This document shows, in pieces, positions 1 through 6,628 of a DNA stretch of 6,995 nt. The stretch is from the NCBI GenBank assembly GCA_002479215.1, contig DLME01000175.1, positions 1 through 6,995 on the forward strand. The letters run 5' to 3'. Origin of the DNA: Syntrophaceae bacterium UBA7544 (GTDB lineage Bacteria > Desulfobacterota > Syntrophia > Syntrophales > Smithellaceae). Under the pieces are notes generated by a model, which was not told where the DNA came from, searched no databases, and saw only the letters and a program-made list of their open reading frames with translations. Position 1 is the stretch's first letter; each line of letters opens with the position of its first letter. The position numbers and the translations under genes were made by a program.

Positions 1-170
1 TTTTTTTGCTGCCAGGTTTTTTGCCTGTATTCCATAAAAGCAGTTTTCTCGGGGTTGTGTTTTTTCAAATAAGCCACATTGGGATAAAAAAAATAGCGCC
101 CTACATCAACGGCAAAAATAGCCGCGAAGAAAAATAATGCTGCAAAAAGAACTTGTTTCCAAAGCTTCAT
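1..170 (-). CDS. mtgA: Monofunctional biosynthetic peptidoglycan transglycosylase, N-terminal part only
   Basis: This is the 5' end of a gene that leaves the window on the left; 56 codons are visible from the ATG at 168-170. The start MKLWKQVLFAALFFFAAIFA is a short basic end followed by one membrane segment (about residues 7-21), fitting a signal anchor. Next come YPNVAYLKKHNPEKTAFMEY (residues 29-48) and a Lys/Gln-rich stretch. The pattern P-x-V-x-x-L-K-x-x-N-P-x-K-T-A-F-M-E-Y-R lies just before the glycosyltransferase (GT51) domain in deltaproteobacterial MtgA proteins. Members of that family polymerise lipid II into glycan strands at the outer face of the inner membrane. The catalytic domain is outside the window, so the call rests on this N-terminal signature alone. 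AAGGA at 176-180 (minus strand), 5 bases before the ATG, supports the start. The gene is divergent from the LysM-NlpC/P60 gene. Confidence 0.72.
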   Translation of the reverse strand, partial: MKLWKQVLFAALFFFAAIFAVDVGRYFFYPNVAYLKKHNPEKTAFMEYRQKTWQQK

Positions 171-231
171 AATCATCCTTGCCGTAATTTTGATGAGCTT
201 TCAATAAACTTTAAATTTTTGAGTGTCGTTT

Positions 232-260
232 CCTATACCCTTTTATCACAGATTGCAAAA
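232..260 (-). promoter_or_regulatory. Possible sigma70-type promoter for mtgA
   Basis: Read on the minus strand, TTTTGC (255-260) and TATAGG (232-237) are separated by 17 bases and lie about 60 bases upstream of the mtgA start. Both boxes are poor matches to consensus in AT-rich sequence, so this is only a candidate. Confidence 0.25.
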
Positions 261-265
261 TAAAT

Positions 266-294
266 TTGACAGATAATTTTATTTTTAGTATGTA
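266..294 (+). promoter_or_regulatory. Possible sigma70-type promoter for the LysM-NlpC/P60 gene
   Basis: A perfect TTGACA (266-271) is followed after 17 bases by TATGTA (289-294), a weak -10 box. Transcription from here would leave an untranslated leader of about 145 bases before the start at 447. That leader holds one imperfect hairpin (403-420, TACC...GGTA) and no riboswitch that I recognise. The rest of the 171-446 gap shows no convincing gene. Confidence 0.4.
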
Positions 295-432
295 ACAGTC
301 CCCAAAAGTTAGAGGCACGTTGTCGGCAAATATTTTTCGTTCTCTTTGTAGTAAATTATCCTTTACATTCCGGCACTTATGAGTCACCTAGAGACATCTG
401 TGTACCTTTAACAAATGGTAAGCCGCACGCTA

Positions 433-440
433 AAAGGAGG
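433..440 (+). promoter_or_regulatory. Strong ribosome binding site
   Basis: AAAGGAGG lies 6 bases before the ATG at 447. It is a near-perfect Shine-Dalgarno sequence that fixes the start of the LysM-NlpC/P60 gene. Confidence 0.85.
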
Positions 441-446
441 TATTTA

Positions 447-1376
447 ATGAGAGAATGGCAGTTTTTTGTATTTTCCCTGTTTTTGTCATTGTGTTTTATC
501 AACAGTTCATTGGCCAAAGAATACACAGTAAAAACCGGTGACAATTTAAAAAGTATATCCAAAGAATCCGGCATCAGTGTAAATGAAATAAAAGAAGCCA
601 ATAACCTTACGAAAACCATACTTCAACCAAACCAGGTTTTAATCATTCCCGAAAAGAGTACTGCAGTTTATACTGCCGGGCCCAAACCGAAGGCTAAACG
701 CGCTGTTTATTACACTGTCAAAAATGGAGATACCCTGTCTGCAATCACCCGAAAAACAGGAGTTCCCGTAAAACAAATAATGGCTCTTAACACTATTCAC
801 CCGAAAAGTTTACGCATTGGCCGGAAATTAGTTCTGGCAAAGTCAACCCAGCTTTCAGAAAATGAATCGATAGATGAAGATGGCGAAGATGTCGAAGATG
901 ATGAAAACGGCGGGAAAAAAGGTGATCTAGCCCAATTGGAAAAGGAGCAACAAAAGCAGGAAGAGCTATTGGGAAAATGGCGCAACCCCGATGAAAGACA
1001 ATTATTCGTTAAAGTGGCGACAGGCTTCTTGGGCGCACCATACAGATTAGGCGGTTCCAGCCTTAAAGGGATTGACTGTTCCGCTTTCGTTCGCAAGATT
1101 TATCAAATTTTCGATATAGATTTACCTCGTGACGCCCGCGCGCAATCCAAAGTCGGCATGAGCATCGACCGCGAGGAATTGGTGGAAGGCGATCTCGTTT
1201 TCTTCCGTACACGCAGACCGCTGGGACATGTGGGAATTTACATCGGCAATAATGAATTTGTCCACGCATCCTCTATGAGGAAAGTCGTTCGCATTGACAG
1301 CATGGATACCCCCTATTTTCAAAAAAGATTTCAGCGCGCTGTCCGGATAAAAGGGCTGGATAATAAAGGGGTGTAA
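447..1376 (+). CDS. Secreted peptidoglycan hydrolase: two LysM domains plus NlpC/P60 peptidase
   Basis: This 309-residue protein has a signal peptide (hydrophobic about 6-20; likely cleavage after SSLA, residue 23) and no lipobox cysteine. LysM 1 spans about 25-68 (YTVKTGDNL) and LysM 2 about 88-131 (YYTVKNGDTL); LysM domains bind peptidoglycan glycan chains. A very acidic, Gly-rich linker (about 138-160) and a short Gln/Lys/Glu-rich segment lead to an NlpC/P60 domain (about 184-302). The catalytic Cys is C211 in GIDCSAFV, the His is H261 in GHVGIYIG, and H273 in FVHASS is the likely third polar residue. The family cleaves peptide stems or cross-links of peptidoglycan in the periplasm; the exact bond cut cannot be told from sequence. 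The layout resembles Spr/MepS- or P60-like endopeptidases with added LysM modules. It is divergent from mtgA, and a 160-bp gap separates it from the next gene, so it is probably monocistronic. Confidence 0.93.
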   Translation: MREWQFFVFSLFLSLCFINSSLAKEYTVKTGDNLKSISKESGISVNEIKEANNLTKTILQPNQVLIIPEKSTAVYTAGPKPKAKRAVYYTVKNGDTLSAITRKTGVPVKQIMALNTIHPKSLRIGRKLVLAKSTQLSENESIDEDGEDVEDDENGGKKGDLAQLEKEQQKQEELLGKWRNPDERQLFVKVATGFLGAPYRLGGSSLKGIDCSAFVRKIYQIFDIDLPRDARAQSKVGMSIDREELVEGDLVFFRTRRPLGHVGIYIGNNEFVHASSMRKVVRIDSMDTPYFQKRFQRAVRIKGLDNKGV

Positions 1377-1473
1377 TGCCGGGCCACCATAGTTTTATTT
1401 CTCTTCCGGAAGGTTTTTGCCAGTTGATTATCCATCAGGTTTATTATATGAATTTATATCTATTAGTAGCTAT

Positions 1474-1501
1474 TTGATTTGTTTACGGCTTCGTTTATAT
1501 A
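1474..1501 (+). promoter_or_regulatory. Possible promoter for the OmpA-lipoprotein/acn/icd/rlmN cluster
   Basis: TTGATT (1474-1479) and TATATA (1496-1501) are 16 bases apart and end 35 bases before the start codon at 1537. The position and match are reasonable for a housekeeping promoter. The surrounding gap (1377-1536) is AT-rich in its second half and contains no other gene. Confidence 0.42.
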
Positions 1502-1522
1502 GCGTGGCAATACCTAACAAAT

Positions 1523-1529
1523 AAGGAGG
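1523..1529 (+). promoter_or_regulatory. Strong ribosome binding site
   Basis: AAGGAGG sits 7 bases before the ATG at 1537 and supports that start for the OmpA-domain lipoprotein. It is the best Shine-Dalgarno sequence in the four-gene cluster; those of the downstream genes are weaker. Confidence 0.82.
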
Positions 1530-1536
1530 AATTATT

Positions 1537-2217
1537 ATGAAAAGAAAAATCTATTTTTTCACCGGCATTTTCATCATGGCCCTATTTTGCAGTGGCTGCG
1601 GGGTTTCGGAAGATAAATATATGAAGAAATCGGCGGAGGCCGACAATTTGAATAAGGAACTGGCCGCCCAACAAGAAAAAAATAAAGCTCTCTCCGATGA
1701 AAATACTGCTCTTAAAGAAAGCACCGCCAAATTAGAAAAAAAATCAAAGGAAGTCGAAGCAACAAGCAATACCTATAAAGATTTGCTCCAGGAGATGAAA
1801 GGTGAAATTGCGAAAGGGCAAATTACCATCACCGAACTCAAAGGCAAGCTTACCATGGATGTCGTGGATAAAATCCTTTTTGATTCCGGTGAAGCGGCGG
1901 TAAAAGAAGAAGGCCTCGCGGTGCTGAAAAGAGTTGTGGATATCTTAAAAAACGTAAAGGATAAAAACATCCGCGTTGAAGGACACACGGACAATGTTCA
2001 GATAACAGGCAGACTGGCCAAAAAATATGCAACCAACTGGGATCTCTCCTATGCGCGCGCCATTAACGTCACCAAATATCTGCAGCAGGAAGGCATTGAT
2101 CCCAAGGTTCTTTCCGCGACAGCGTTCGGCGAATATCAGCCTATAGCGGATAATTCGACTCCCGAAGGCCGGGCTAAAAACCGCCGTATCGCGATTATTC
2201 TCCTGCCCAAGGAATAA
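1537..2217 (+). CDS. OmpA-domain outer-membrane lipoprotein with coiled-coil stalk
   Basis: This 226-residue protein begins with a lipoprotein signal peptide: basic start, hydrophobic segment (about 5-17), then FCSGC with C21 as the probable lipidated cysteine. The +2 residue is Gly, not the Asp that retains lipoproteins in the inner membrane of enterobacteria, so outer-membrane sorting is likely. Residues about 28-105 are rich in Lys, Glu, Ala and Leu and look like a long coiled-coil stalk. An OmpA/MotB-type peptidoglycan-binding domain follows (about 107-224), with VEGHTDNVQI, NWDLSYARA and TPEGRAKNRRIAI. D152 and R174 align with the Asp and Arg that bind diaminopimelate in Acinetobacter OmpA. 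It probably tethers the outer membrane to the cell wall, as Pal does, but the long stalk differs from classical Pal and no Tol genes are nearby, so the symbol pal is not used. The aconitase gene begins 3 bases after its stop. Confidence 0.9.
   Translation: MKRKIYFFTGIFIMALFCSGCGVSEDKYMKKSAEADNLNKELAAQQEKNKALSDENTALKESTAKLEKKSKEVEATSNTYKDLLQEMKGEIAKGQITITELKGKLTMDVVDKILFDSGEAAVKEEGLAVLKRVVDILKNVKDKNIRVEGHTDNVQITGRLAKKYATNWDLSYARAINVTKYLQQEGIDPKVLSATAFGEYQPIADNSTPEGRAKNRRIAIILLPKE
2209..2214 (+). promoter_or_regulatory. Ribosome binding site deciding the aconitase start
   Basis: AAGGAA lies inside the last codons of the lipoprotein gene, 6 bases before ATG 2221 but only 3 before TTG 2218. The spacing and codon favour ATG 2221. 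Its place inside the upstream gene suggests the two are translated from one message. Confidence 0.6.
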
Positions 2218-2220
2218 TTG

Positions 2221-4215
2221 ATGGGAAAAAATTTAGTTGAAAAAATTCTCACCGAGCATCTGATTTCCGGCAAGCTTATGCCCGGGGAAGAAATTGGCAT
2301 TCGCATCGATCAAACTCTTACGCAGGATGCCACAGGAACCATGGCCTATCTGCAATTCGAAGCTATGAATGCGCCCAAAGTGAAAACCGAGTTGTCCGTA
2401 AGCTACATTGACCATAACACGATTCAAGTCGGTTTTGAAAACGCGGGAGACCATTGTTATTTGCAGAGTGTGGCCCAAAAATTCGGCATTGTTCTTTCCC
2501 GTGCGGGAAACGGCATTTGCCACCAAGTCCATTTAGAAAGATTCGGCAAACCCGCAAAAACGCTTATCGGCTCGGATAGCCACACTCCTACCTGCGGCGC
2601 GTTAGGCATGATTGCCATCGGCGCGGGAGGTCTTGATGTCGCGTTAGCTATGGCCGGTGAACCGTTTTACCTGGTTTGTCCAAAGGTCATTAAAATCAAT
2701 CTCACAGGCAAGCTTAAGCCCTGGGTTTCCGCCAAAGATGTTATCCTTAAAGTGCTGGAAGTTTTCACCACTAAAGGAAACGTCGGTATAGTATTCGAGT
2801 ATGGCGGAAAAGGCGCCGCTACTCTTACAGTTCCTGAGCGCGCCACGATAACCAATATGGGAGCGGAATGCGGTGTGACGACTTCCATTTTTCCCAGCGA
2901 TGAAATGACGCGACAATTCCTTAGCTCTCAACAACGCAAAAAAGATTTCACGAAACTTAAAGCCGATGAAGACGCGACTTACGCCAAAGTAGTTGATATT
3001 GACTTATCCAAGATTGAACCACTAACGGCCAGACCCCACAGCCCGGATAATATCGGCACGGTCAAGAGCATGAAAAAAATTGCCGTGGATCAAGTATGTC
3101 TGGGAAGCTGCACCAATTCTTCCTACAAAGACTTAGTGACAGTGGCTAAAATATTAAAGGGCAAAGTGGTGCATCCCGACGTTAGTTTTATTTTAGCACC
3201 GGGCTCGAGGCAGGTATTGGAAAATATCGCCCATAATGGTTACCTTGCCGACTTAATCGCCTCCGGAGCGCGAATTATGGAAAACGCCTGTGGCTTTTGT
3301 ATCGGCAACAGCCAGAGCCCCCAATCCGGCGCCGTATCGCTACGCACCTCCAACCGCAATTTCCTGGGGCGCTCGGGAACTATGGATGCCGCTGTTTATC
3401 TGGTAAGTCCGGAAACCGCCGCGGCCGCGCTAATCACGGGAAAATTTACCGATCCGCGTGACTTAAAAACCCCTTATCCCAAAGTTAAAATACCGGAAAA
3501 GTTTTTAATTGACGACTCCATGATTGTCTGGCCATCAACTAATACCAAGCCACATTCAAAAAGAAATCGAGGCGGCGGGGAAGAGGCGGCTCGGTATGCC
3601 GGAGAAATTTATCGCGGTCCGAATATTGGCTCTCCGCCCAAAAATTCAGCGCTTACAGAAATTATTCAAGCTCAAGTCACGATAAAAGTAGGCGATAAAA
3701 TTACAACCGATCACATTATCCCCGCCGGTGCGCGGATGAAATACCGCTCGAACATTCCTAAGTATTCCGAGTTTGTCTTTGAAAATGTGGATGCCGGCTT
3801 TGCGAAACGTGCTAATAAAATAAAGGAAGCAGGAAAGCAAAACATCATCGTAGCCGGTTTATCTTACGGGCAGGGCTCTTCACGTGAGCATGCCGCTTTA
3901 TGCCCCATGTATCTGGGCGTGCGCGCGGTAATTGCCAAATCTCTGGAAAGAATTCATGCCGCCAATCTTATCAACTTCGGCATCTTGCCTTTGACTTTCG
4001 TCAATGAGGCCGACTATGACAAAATCGATCAACAAGATGAATTGGAAATTGCCGACGCCAGAAAAATAATTGCTTCAGGCGGCGATCTTCTGGTACAAAA
4101 CAAAACCAAGGGCATTTCTTTTTATGTTTCTTGCGTATTATCCGTAAGACAAAGACAAATAATCCTGGCCGGCGGTGCGCTCAATATCCACGCCGCAAAA
4201 TCAAAGGACAAATAA
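2221..4215 (+). CDS. acn: Aconitate hydratase, Aquifex-type (4Fe-4S)
   Basis: This 664-residue cytoplasmic enzyme interconverts citrate and isocitrate through cis-aconitate. Its length and layout match the Aquifex-type aconitase family (about 650 residues), shorter than AcnA or AcnB of E. coli (about 870-890). Numbered from ATG 2221, the N-terminal part carries Q45 (YLQFEAM), D64-H65 (SYIDHNT), H101 (GICHQVH) and D119-S120-H121 ([10 protein letters not shown]), matching mitochondrial aconitase active-site positions. The cluster ligands are C297 (LGSCTNSS) and C357 and C360 (NACGFCIG). The C-terminal swivel domain (about 480-650) carries [15 protein letters not shown] and [11 protein letters not shown], which contains the catalytic serine and a substrate-binding arginine. 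An alternative TTG start at 2218 would add one residue. It sits 3 bases after the lipoprotein gene and 23 bases before icd, which encodes the next pathway step. Isopropylmalate or homoaconitate activity is less likely, given the fused swivel domain and the icd neighbour. Confidence 0.93.
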   Translation: MGKNLVEKILTEHLISGKLMPGEEIGIRIDQTLTQDATGTMAYLQFEAMNAPKVKTELSVSYIDHNTIQVGFENAGDHCYLQSVAQKFGIVLSRAGNGICHQVHLERFGKPAKTLIGSDSHTPTCGALGMIAIGAGGLDVALAMAGEPFYLVCPKVIKINLTGKLKPWVSAKDVILKVLEVFTTKGNVGIVFEYGGKGAATLTVPERATITNMGAECGVTTSIFPSDEMTRQFLSSQQRKKDFTKLKADEDATYAKVVDIDLSKIEPLTARPHSPDNIGTVKSMKKIAVDQVCLGSCTNSSYKDLVTVAKILKGKVVHPDVSFILAPGSRQVLENIAHNGYLADLIASGARIMENACGFCIGNSQSPQSGAVSLRTSNRNFLGRSGTMDAAVYLVSPETAAAALITGKFTDPRDLKTPYPKVKIPEKFLIDDSMIVWPSTNTKPHSKRNRGGGEEAARYAGEIYRGPNIGSPPKNSALTEIIQAQVTIKVGDKITTDHIIPAGARMKYRSNIPKYSEFVFENVDAGFAKRANKIKEAGKQNIIVAGLSYGQGSSREHAALCPMYLGVRAVIAKSLERIHAANLINFGILPLTFVNEADYDKIDQQDELEIADARKIIASGGDLLVQNKTKGISFYVSCVLSVRQRQIILAGGALNIHAAKSKDK

Positions 4216-4222
4216 ATTTACC

Positions 4223-4226
4223 GGAG
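4223..4226 (+). promoter_or_regulatory. Weak ribosome binding site for icd
   Basis: GGAG in the 23-bp acn-icd gap is the only Shine-Dalgarno-like sequence before ATG 4239. The 12-base spacing is longer than ideal. It supports a start at 4239 over the upstream in-frame ATG at 4131, which lies inside acn. Confidence 0.45.
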
Positions 4227-4238
4227 CAACTTCTATTT

Positions 4239-5462
4239 ATGGCGAAAAAGATCAAAGTTAAAACTACTATCGTTGAAATGGACGGCGATGAAATGACCCG
4301 CGTCATGTGGGAAATAGTTAAAAACAAGCTTCTCTTCCCCTATCTGGATATGAATATTGATTATTACGATTTGCACATCAAGCATCGTGATGATACCGAT
4401 GACAGAGTTACTGTTGATGCCGCCCGCGCGATTATGAAATACGGCGTGGGCGTTAAATGCGCAACCATCACTCCCAACAAAGACCGGGTAAAAGAATACA
4501 GTTTGAAAACAGCGTGGAAAAGCCCCAACGGTACTATTCGCGCCATACTCGACGGCACGGTTTTCAGAAAACCGATTTTAGTCAATAATATCAAACCTAC
4601 TGTTTCTTCATGGAAAAAACCAATAACCATAGGCCGACACGCTTATGGTGATGTTTATAATAATTTTGAAATGACGATTCCGGAGGCGGGAAAACTAGAA
4701 ATTGTTTTTACTCCCAAGGGCAGCGGTAAACCTAAAAGCACCATGGTTAAAGATTTCCCCTCAAGTGGCATTATCCAGGTCAACCATAACCTTGACCAAT
4801 CTATTTTGAGTTTTGCCCAAGCTTGTTTTACTTACGCTTTGAGTGAAAAAATTGATTTGTGGTTTTCAACCAAAGATACTATTTCCAAGATATATGATGC
4901 CGGCTTTCGCGAAATCTTCAATCGGGAATTTGAGCGAAACTGGAAAGAAAAATTTAAAAAGGCGAGAATTGAATACTTCTTTACCCTGATTGACGATGCC
5001 GTGGCGCGCATTATGAAAAGCGAAGGCGGTATGCTTTGGGCGCTGAAAAATTACGACGGCGATGTCCTGTCGGATATGATCGCTTCCGCCTGCGGATCCC
5101 TGGCTATGATGACATCCGTATTAGTTTCACCTAACGGCTGGTTTGAATTTGAAGCGGCGCACGGCACCGTGCAAAAGCACTACTACAAACATTTAAAGGG
5201 CGAAGAAACTTCCAGCAATTCGATGGCGCTGATTTTTGCCTGGACGGGCGGGCTGCGCAAACGCGGAGAGTTAGACGGAACTCCAGAAGTAATAAAGTTT
5301 GCCGAAAAACTCGAGGAAGCGGCCATCACTACGGTCGAGAACGGCACGATGACAGGTGACTTGCTCGCACTTGCCGAAAAAAAAGCTTCCAACAAAAAAG
5401 TGAATACGGAAGGCTTTATTGATGCCATAGCAGCCACCCTGCAGAAAAGATTCAATGGTTAA
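4239..5462 (+). CDS. icd: Isocitrate dehydrogenase, NADP-dependent, eukaryotic type
   Basis: This 407-residue enzyme oxidatively decarboxylates isocitrate to 2-oxoglutarate with reduction of NADP. It matches human IDH1/IDH2 throughout and not the E. coli Icd type. Substrate residues are S95, N97, R101 and R110 ([17 protein letters not shown]), R133 (IGRHAYGD, equivalent to human R132), Y140 and K212 (STKDT). Metal-binding aspartates are D252 (LIDDAV), D275 and D279 (YDGDVLSD). Cofactor residues are K260, K313 and H314 (GTVQKHY); K313 replaces the human R314 but stays basic, favouring NADP. The reading frame is open from ATG 4131, but the extra 36 residues overlap acn, are low-complexity basic sequence and have no family counterpart; [20 protein letters not shown] from 4239 is the normal family start. 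It lies 23 bases after acn and overlaps rlmN by 8 bases. Confidence 0.94.
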   Translation: MAKKIKVKTTIVEMDGDEMTRVMWEIVKNKLLFPYLDMNIDYYDLHIKHRDDTDDRVTVDAARAIMKYGVGVKCATITPNKDRVKEYSLKTAWKSPNGTIRAILDGTVFRKPILVNNIKPTVSSWKKPITIGRHAYGDVYNNFEMTIPEAGKLEIVFTPKGSGKPKSTMVKDFPSSGIIQVNHNLDQSILSFAQACFTYALSEKIDLWFSTKDTISKIYDAGFREIFNREFERNWKEKFKKARIEYFFTLIDDAVARIMKSEGGMLWALKNYDGDVLSDMIASACGSLAMMTSVLVSPNGWFEFEAAHGTVQKHYYKHLKGEETSSNSMALIFAWTGGLRKRGELDGTPEVIKFAEKLEEAAITTVENGTMTGDLLALAEKKASNKKVNTEGFIDAIAATLQKRFNG

Positions 5463-6504
5463 AAGCGCTGAAAATCCACTGCCCAGTTTACTGGATTTCA
5501 CTCTGGAGGAAATGGAGGCATTTATTTCCTCTCTGGGTAAGGAAAAATTCCGCGCGCGGCAAATAATGAAATGGCTGTATCAGAAAGGTAGCACTTCTTT
5601 TGCCGATATGACCACGCTTTCGCACGCTTTCCGCGATAAGCTTGCCGCAATAGCCCGTATCCGACGCCCGCAAATCGTTAAAATTCAAAAATCAAAGGAC
5701 GGAACGAAAAAAGCGCTCTTGCGTCTGGAAGACGGGCTTCTTATCGAAAGTGTTTTAATTCCCGGCAAAAGCCATTGGACAATTTGCCTATCCACTCAGG
5801 CCGGCTGTGCCATGGGTTGTGAATTTTGTCTGACCGCACGCCAGGGTTTCAAACGAAATTTATCCCCATCGGAAATTGCGGGACAAATCATTTCCCTGCG
5901 GCAGGAAACACCGGAAGGCACCGACATCAAGAATATCGTAATGATGGGTATGGGTGAACCGCTGGCCAATTATAAAAATACACTCCAGGCGATAAATATT
6001 CTTACCTGCGATTTCGGCCTGGGTATTTCCAACCGCAAAATCACGGTTTCTACCTGCGGGCTGGCCCCGCAAATAATTCAGTTGGGAAAGGATATTTGCA
6101 TTAATCTCGCCGTATCGCTTAACGCACCCGACGATGCAACCAGAAACAAGCTCATGCCGGTCAATAAAAAATATCCGCTGGAAGTCCTGCTGGATGCTTG
6201 CAGGCAATATCCTATGCCCGGCCGGAGGTTGCTTACTTTTGAATATATTTTAATTGCCGGCGTTAACTCTTCCCTGCGCGATGCCGAGAAATTAGCCAAT
6301 TTACTTCAGGGCCTGCGCTGTAAACTGAACTTGATTGTCTTTAACGAAATTCCCGGATCGCCTTTTAAATCGCCGCCGCCAGAGGAAGTGGAAGCTTTCC
6401 AGCAGATGCTGATAAAAAAACACTATACGGCCATGATTCGCGTAAGCCGCGGCAGTGACATTCTCGCCGCCTGCGGGCAATTAAGCGGTGCAGCAAATAT
6501 GTGA
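5455..6504 (+). CDS. rlmN: Dual-specificity 23S rRNA/tRNA adenine-C2 methyltransferase RlmN
   Basis: This 349-residue radical-SAM enzyme methylates C2 of A2503 in 23S rRNA and, in E. coli, A37 of some tRNAs, which supports translational accuracy. The N-terminal domain (about 12-70) includes [15 protein letters not shown]. The CxxxCxxC cluster motif is C118, C122 and C125 ([20 protein letters not shown]). SAM-binding MMGMGEPL is at 163-170, followed by [12 protein letters not shown] and [17 protein letters not shown]340 in [12 protein letters not shown] is the C-terminal cysteine that carries the methyl intermediate, so the two-cysteine mechanism is intact. This C-terminal region and the absence of Cfr features favour RlmN over the resistance enzyme Cfr. 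The start lies in the last codons of icd (ATGGTTAA overlap) with no clear Shine-Dalgarno sequence, so expression probably depends on translation of icd. Confidence 0.94.
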   Translation: MVKSAENPLPSLLDFTLEEMEAFISSLGKEKFRARQIMKWLYQKGSTSFADMTTLSHAFRDKLAAIARIRRPQIVKIQKSKDGTKKALLRLEDGLLIESVLIPGKSHWTICLSTQAGCAMGCEFCLTARQGFKRNLSPSEIAGQIISLRQETPEGTDIKNIVMMGMGEPLANYKNTLQAINILTCDFGLGISNRKITVSTCGLAPQIIQLGKDICINLAVSLNAPDDATRNKLMPVNKKYPLEVLLDACRQYPMPGRRLLTFEYILIAGVNSSLRDAEKLANLLQGLRCKLNLIVFNEIPGSPFKSPPPEEVEAFQQMLIKKHYTAMIRVSRGSDILAACGQLSGAANM

Positions 6505-6568
6505 TTATCGGTTTCCTTGGTCTGGATTATCTTATTTCTTTTCTTTTTCCCCTTTAGAGAGTAAAGTT

Positions 6569-6597
6569 TTGATTAGTAGTGAACGGCAGTTGATATT
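6569..6597 (+). promoter_or_regulatory. Possible promoter for the TVP38/TMEM64 gene
   Basis: TTGATT (6569-6574) and GATATT (6592-6597) are 17 bases apart in the 124-bp gap after rlmN, ending 31 bases before the ATG at 6629. The match is moderate. I see no clear rho-independent terminator after rlmN, so read-through is equally possible. Confidence 0.3.
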
Positions 6598-6628
6598 GTT
6601 TAATGCCTGAGGGAATTTGCCAATAGCT

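Noticed and set aside
379..411. Ten-codon reading frame in the leader (MSHLETSVYL)
   Set aside because: It has no ribosome binding site and no recognisable attenuator arrangement; frames this short occur by chance.
403..420. Imperfect hairpin TACC...GGTA in the leader of the LysM-NlpC/P60 gene
   Set aside because: It has only 4+2 base pairs with a mismatch, and neighbouring sequence does not fit a riboswitch I know. A cyclic-di-GMP riboswitch was considered for the nearby GGCAC and GGCAAA motifs, but the expected conserved core is absent.
797..1322. Minus-strand open frames of 66-99 codons opposite the LysM-NlpC/P60 gene
   Set aside because: They lie antisense to a well-supported gene, have no domain signature, and their composition (Ser-rich, Cys/Arg-rich) is typical of shadow frames. 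The same applies to the minus-strand frames opposite the lipoprotein, acn, icd and rlmN genes.
1403..1418. CTTCCGGAAG palindrome followed by GTTTTT, a possible terminator after the LysM-NlpC/P60 gene
   Set aside because: With a four-base loop the stem would be only 3 bp, too short for a convincing rho-independent terminator.
5455..6504. Possible Cfr-type resistance methyltransferase instead of RlmN
   Set aside because: The sequence follows RlmN through the cluster motif, GMGEPL segment and C-terminal RGSDILAAC, and the housekeeping context fits RlmN.
6503..6531. Direct repeat GATTATC (6503-6509 and 6525-6531) just after rlmN
   Set aside because: Two copies of a 7-base AT-rich word are expected by chance and no third copy or inverted arrangement is present.
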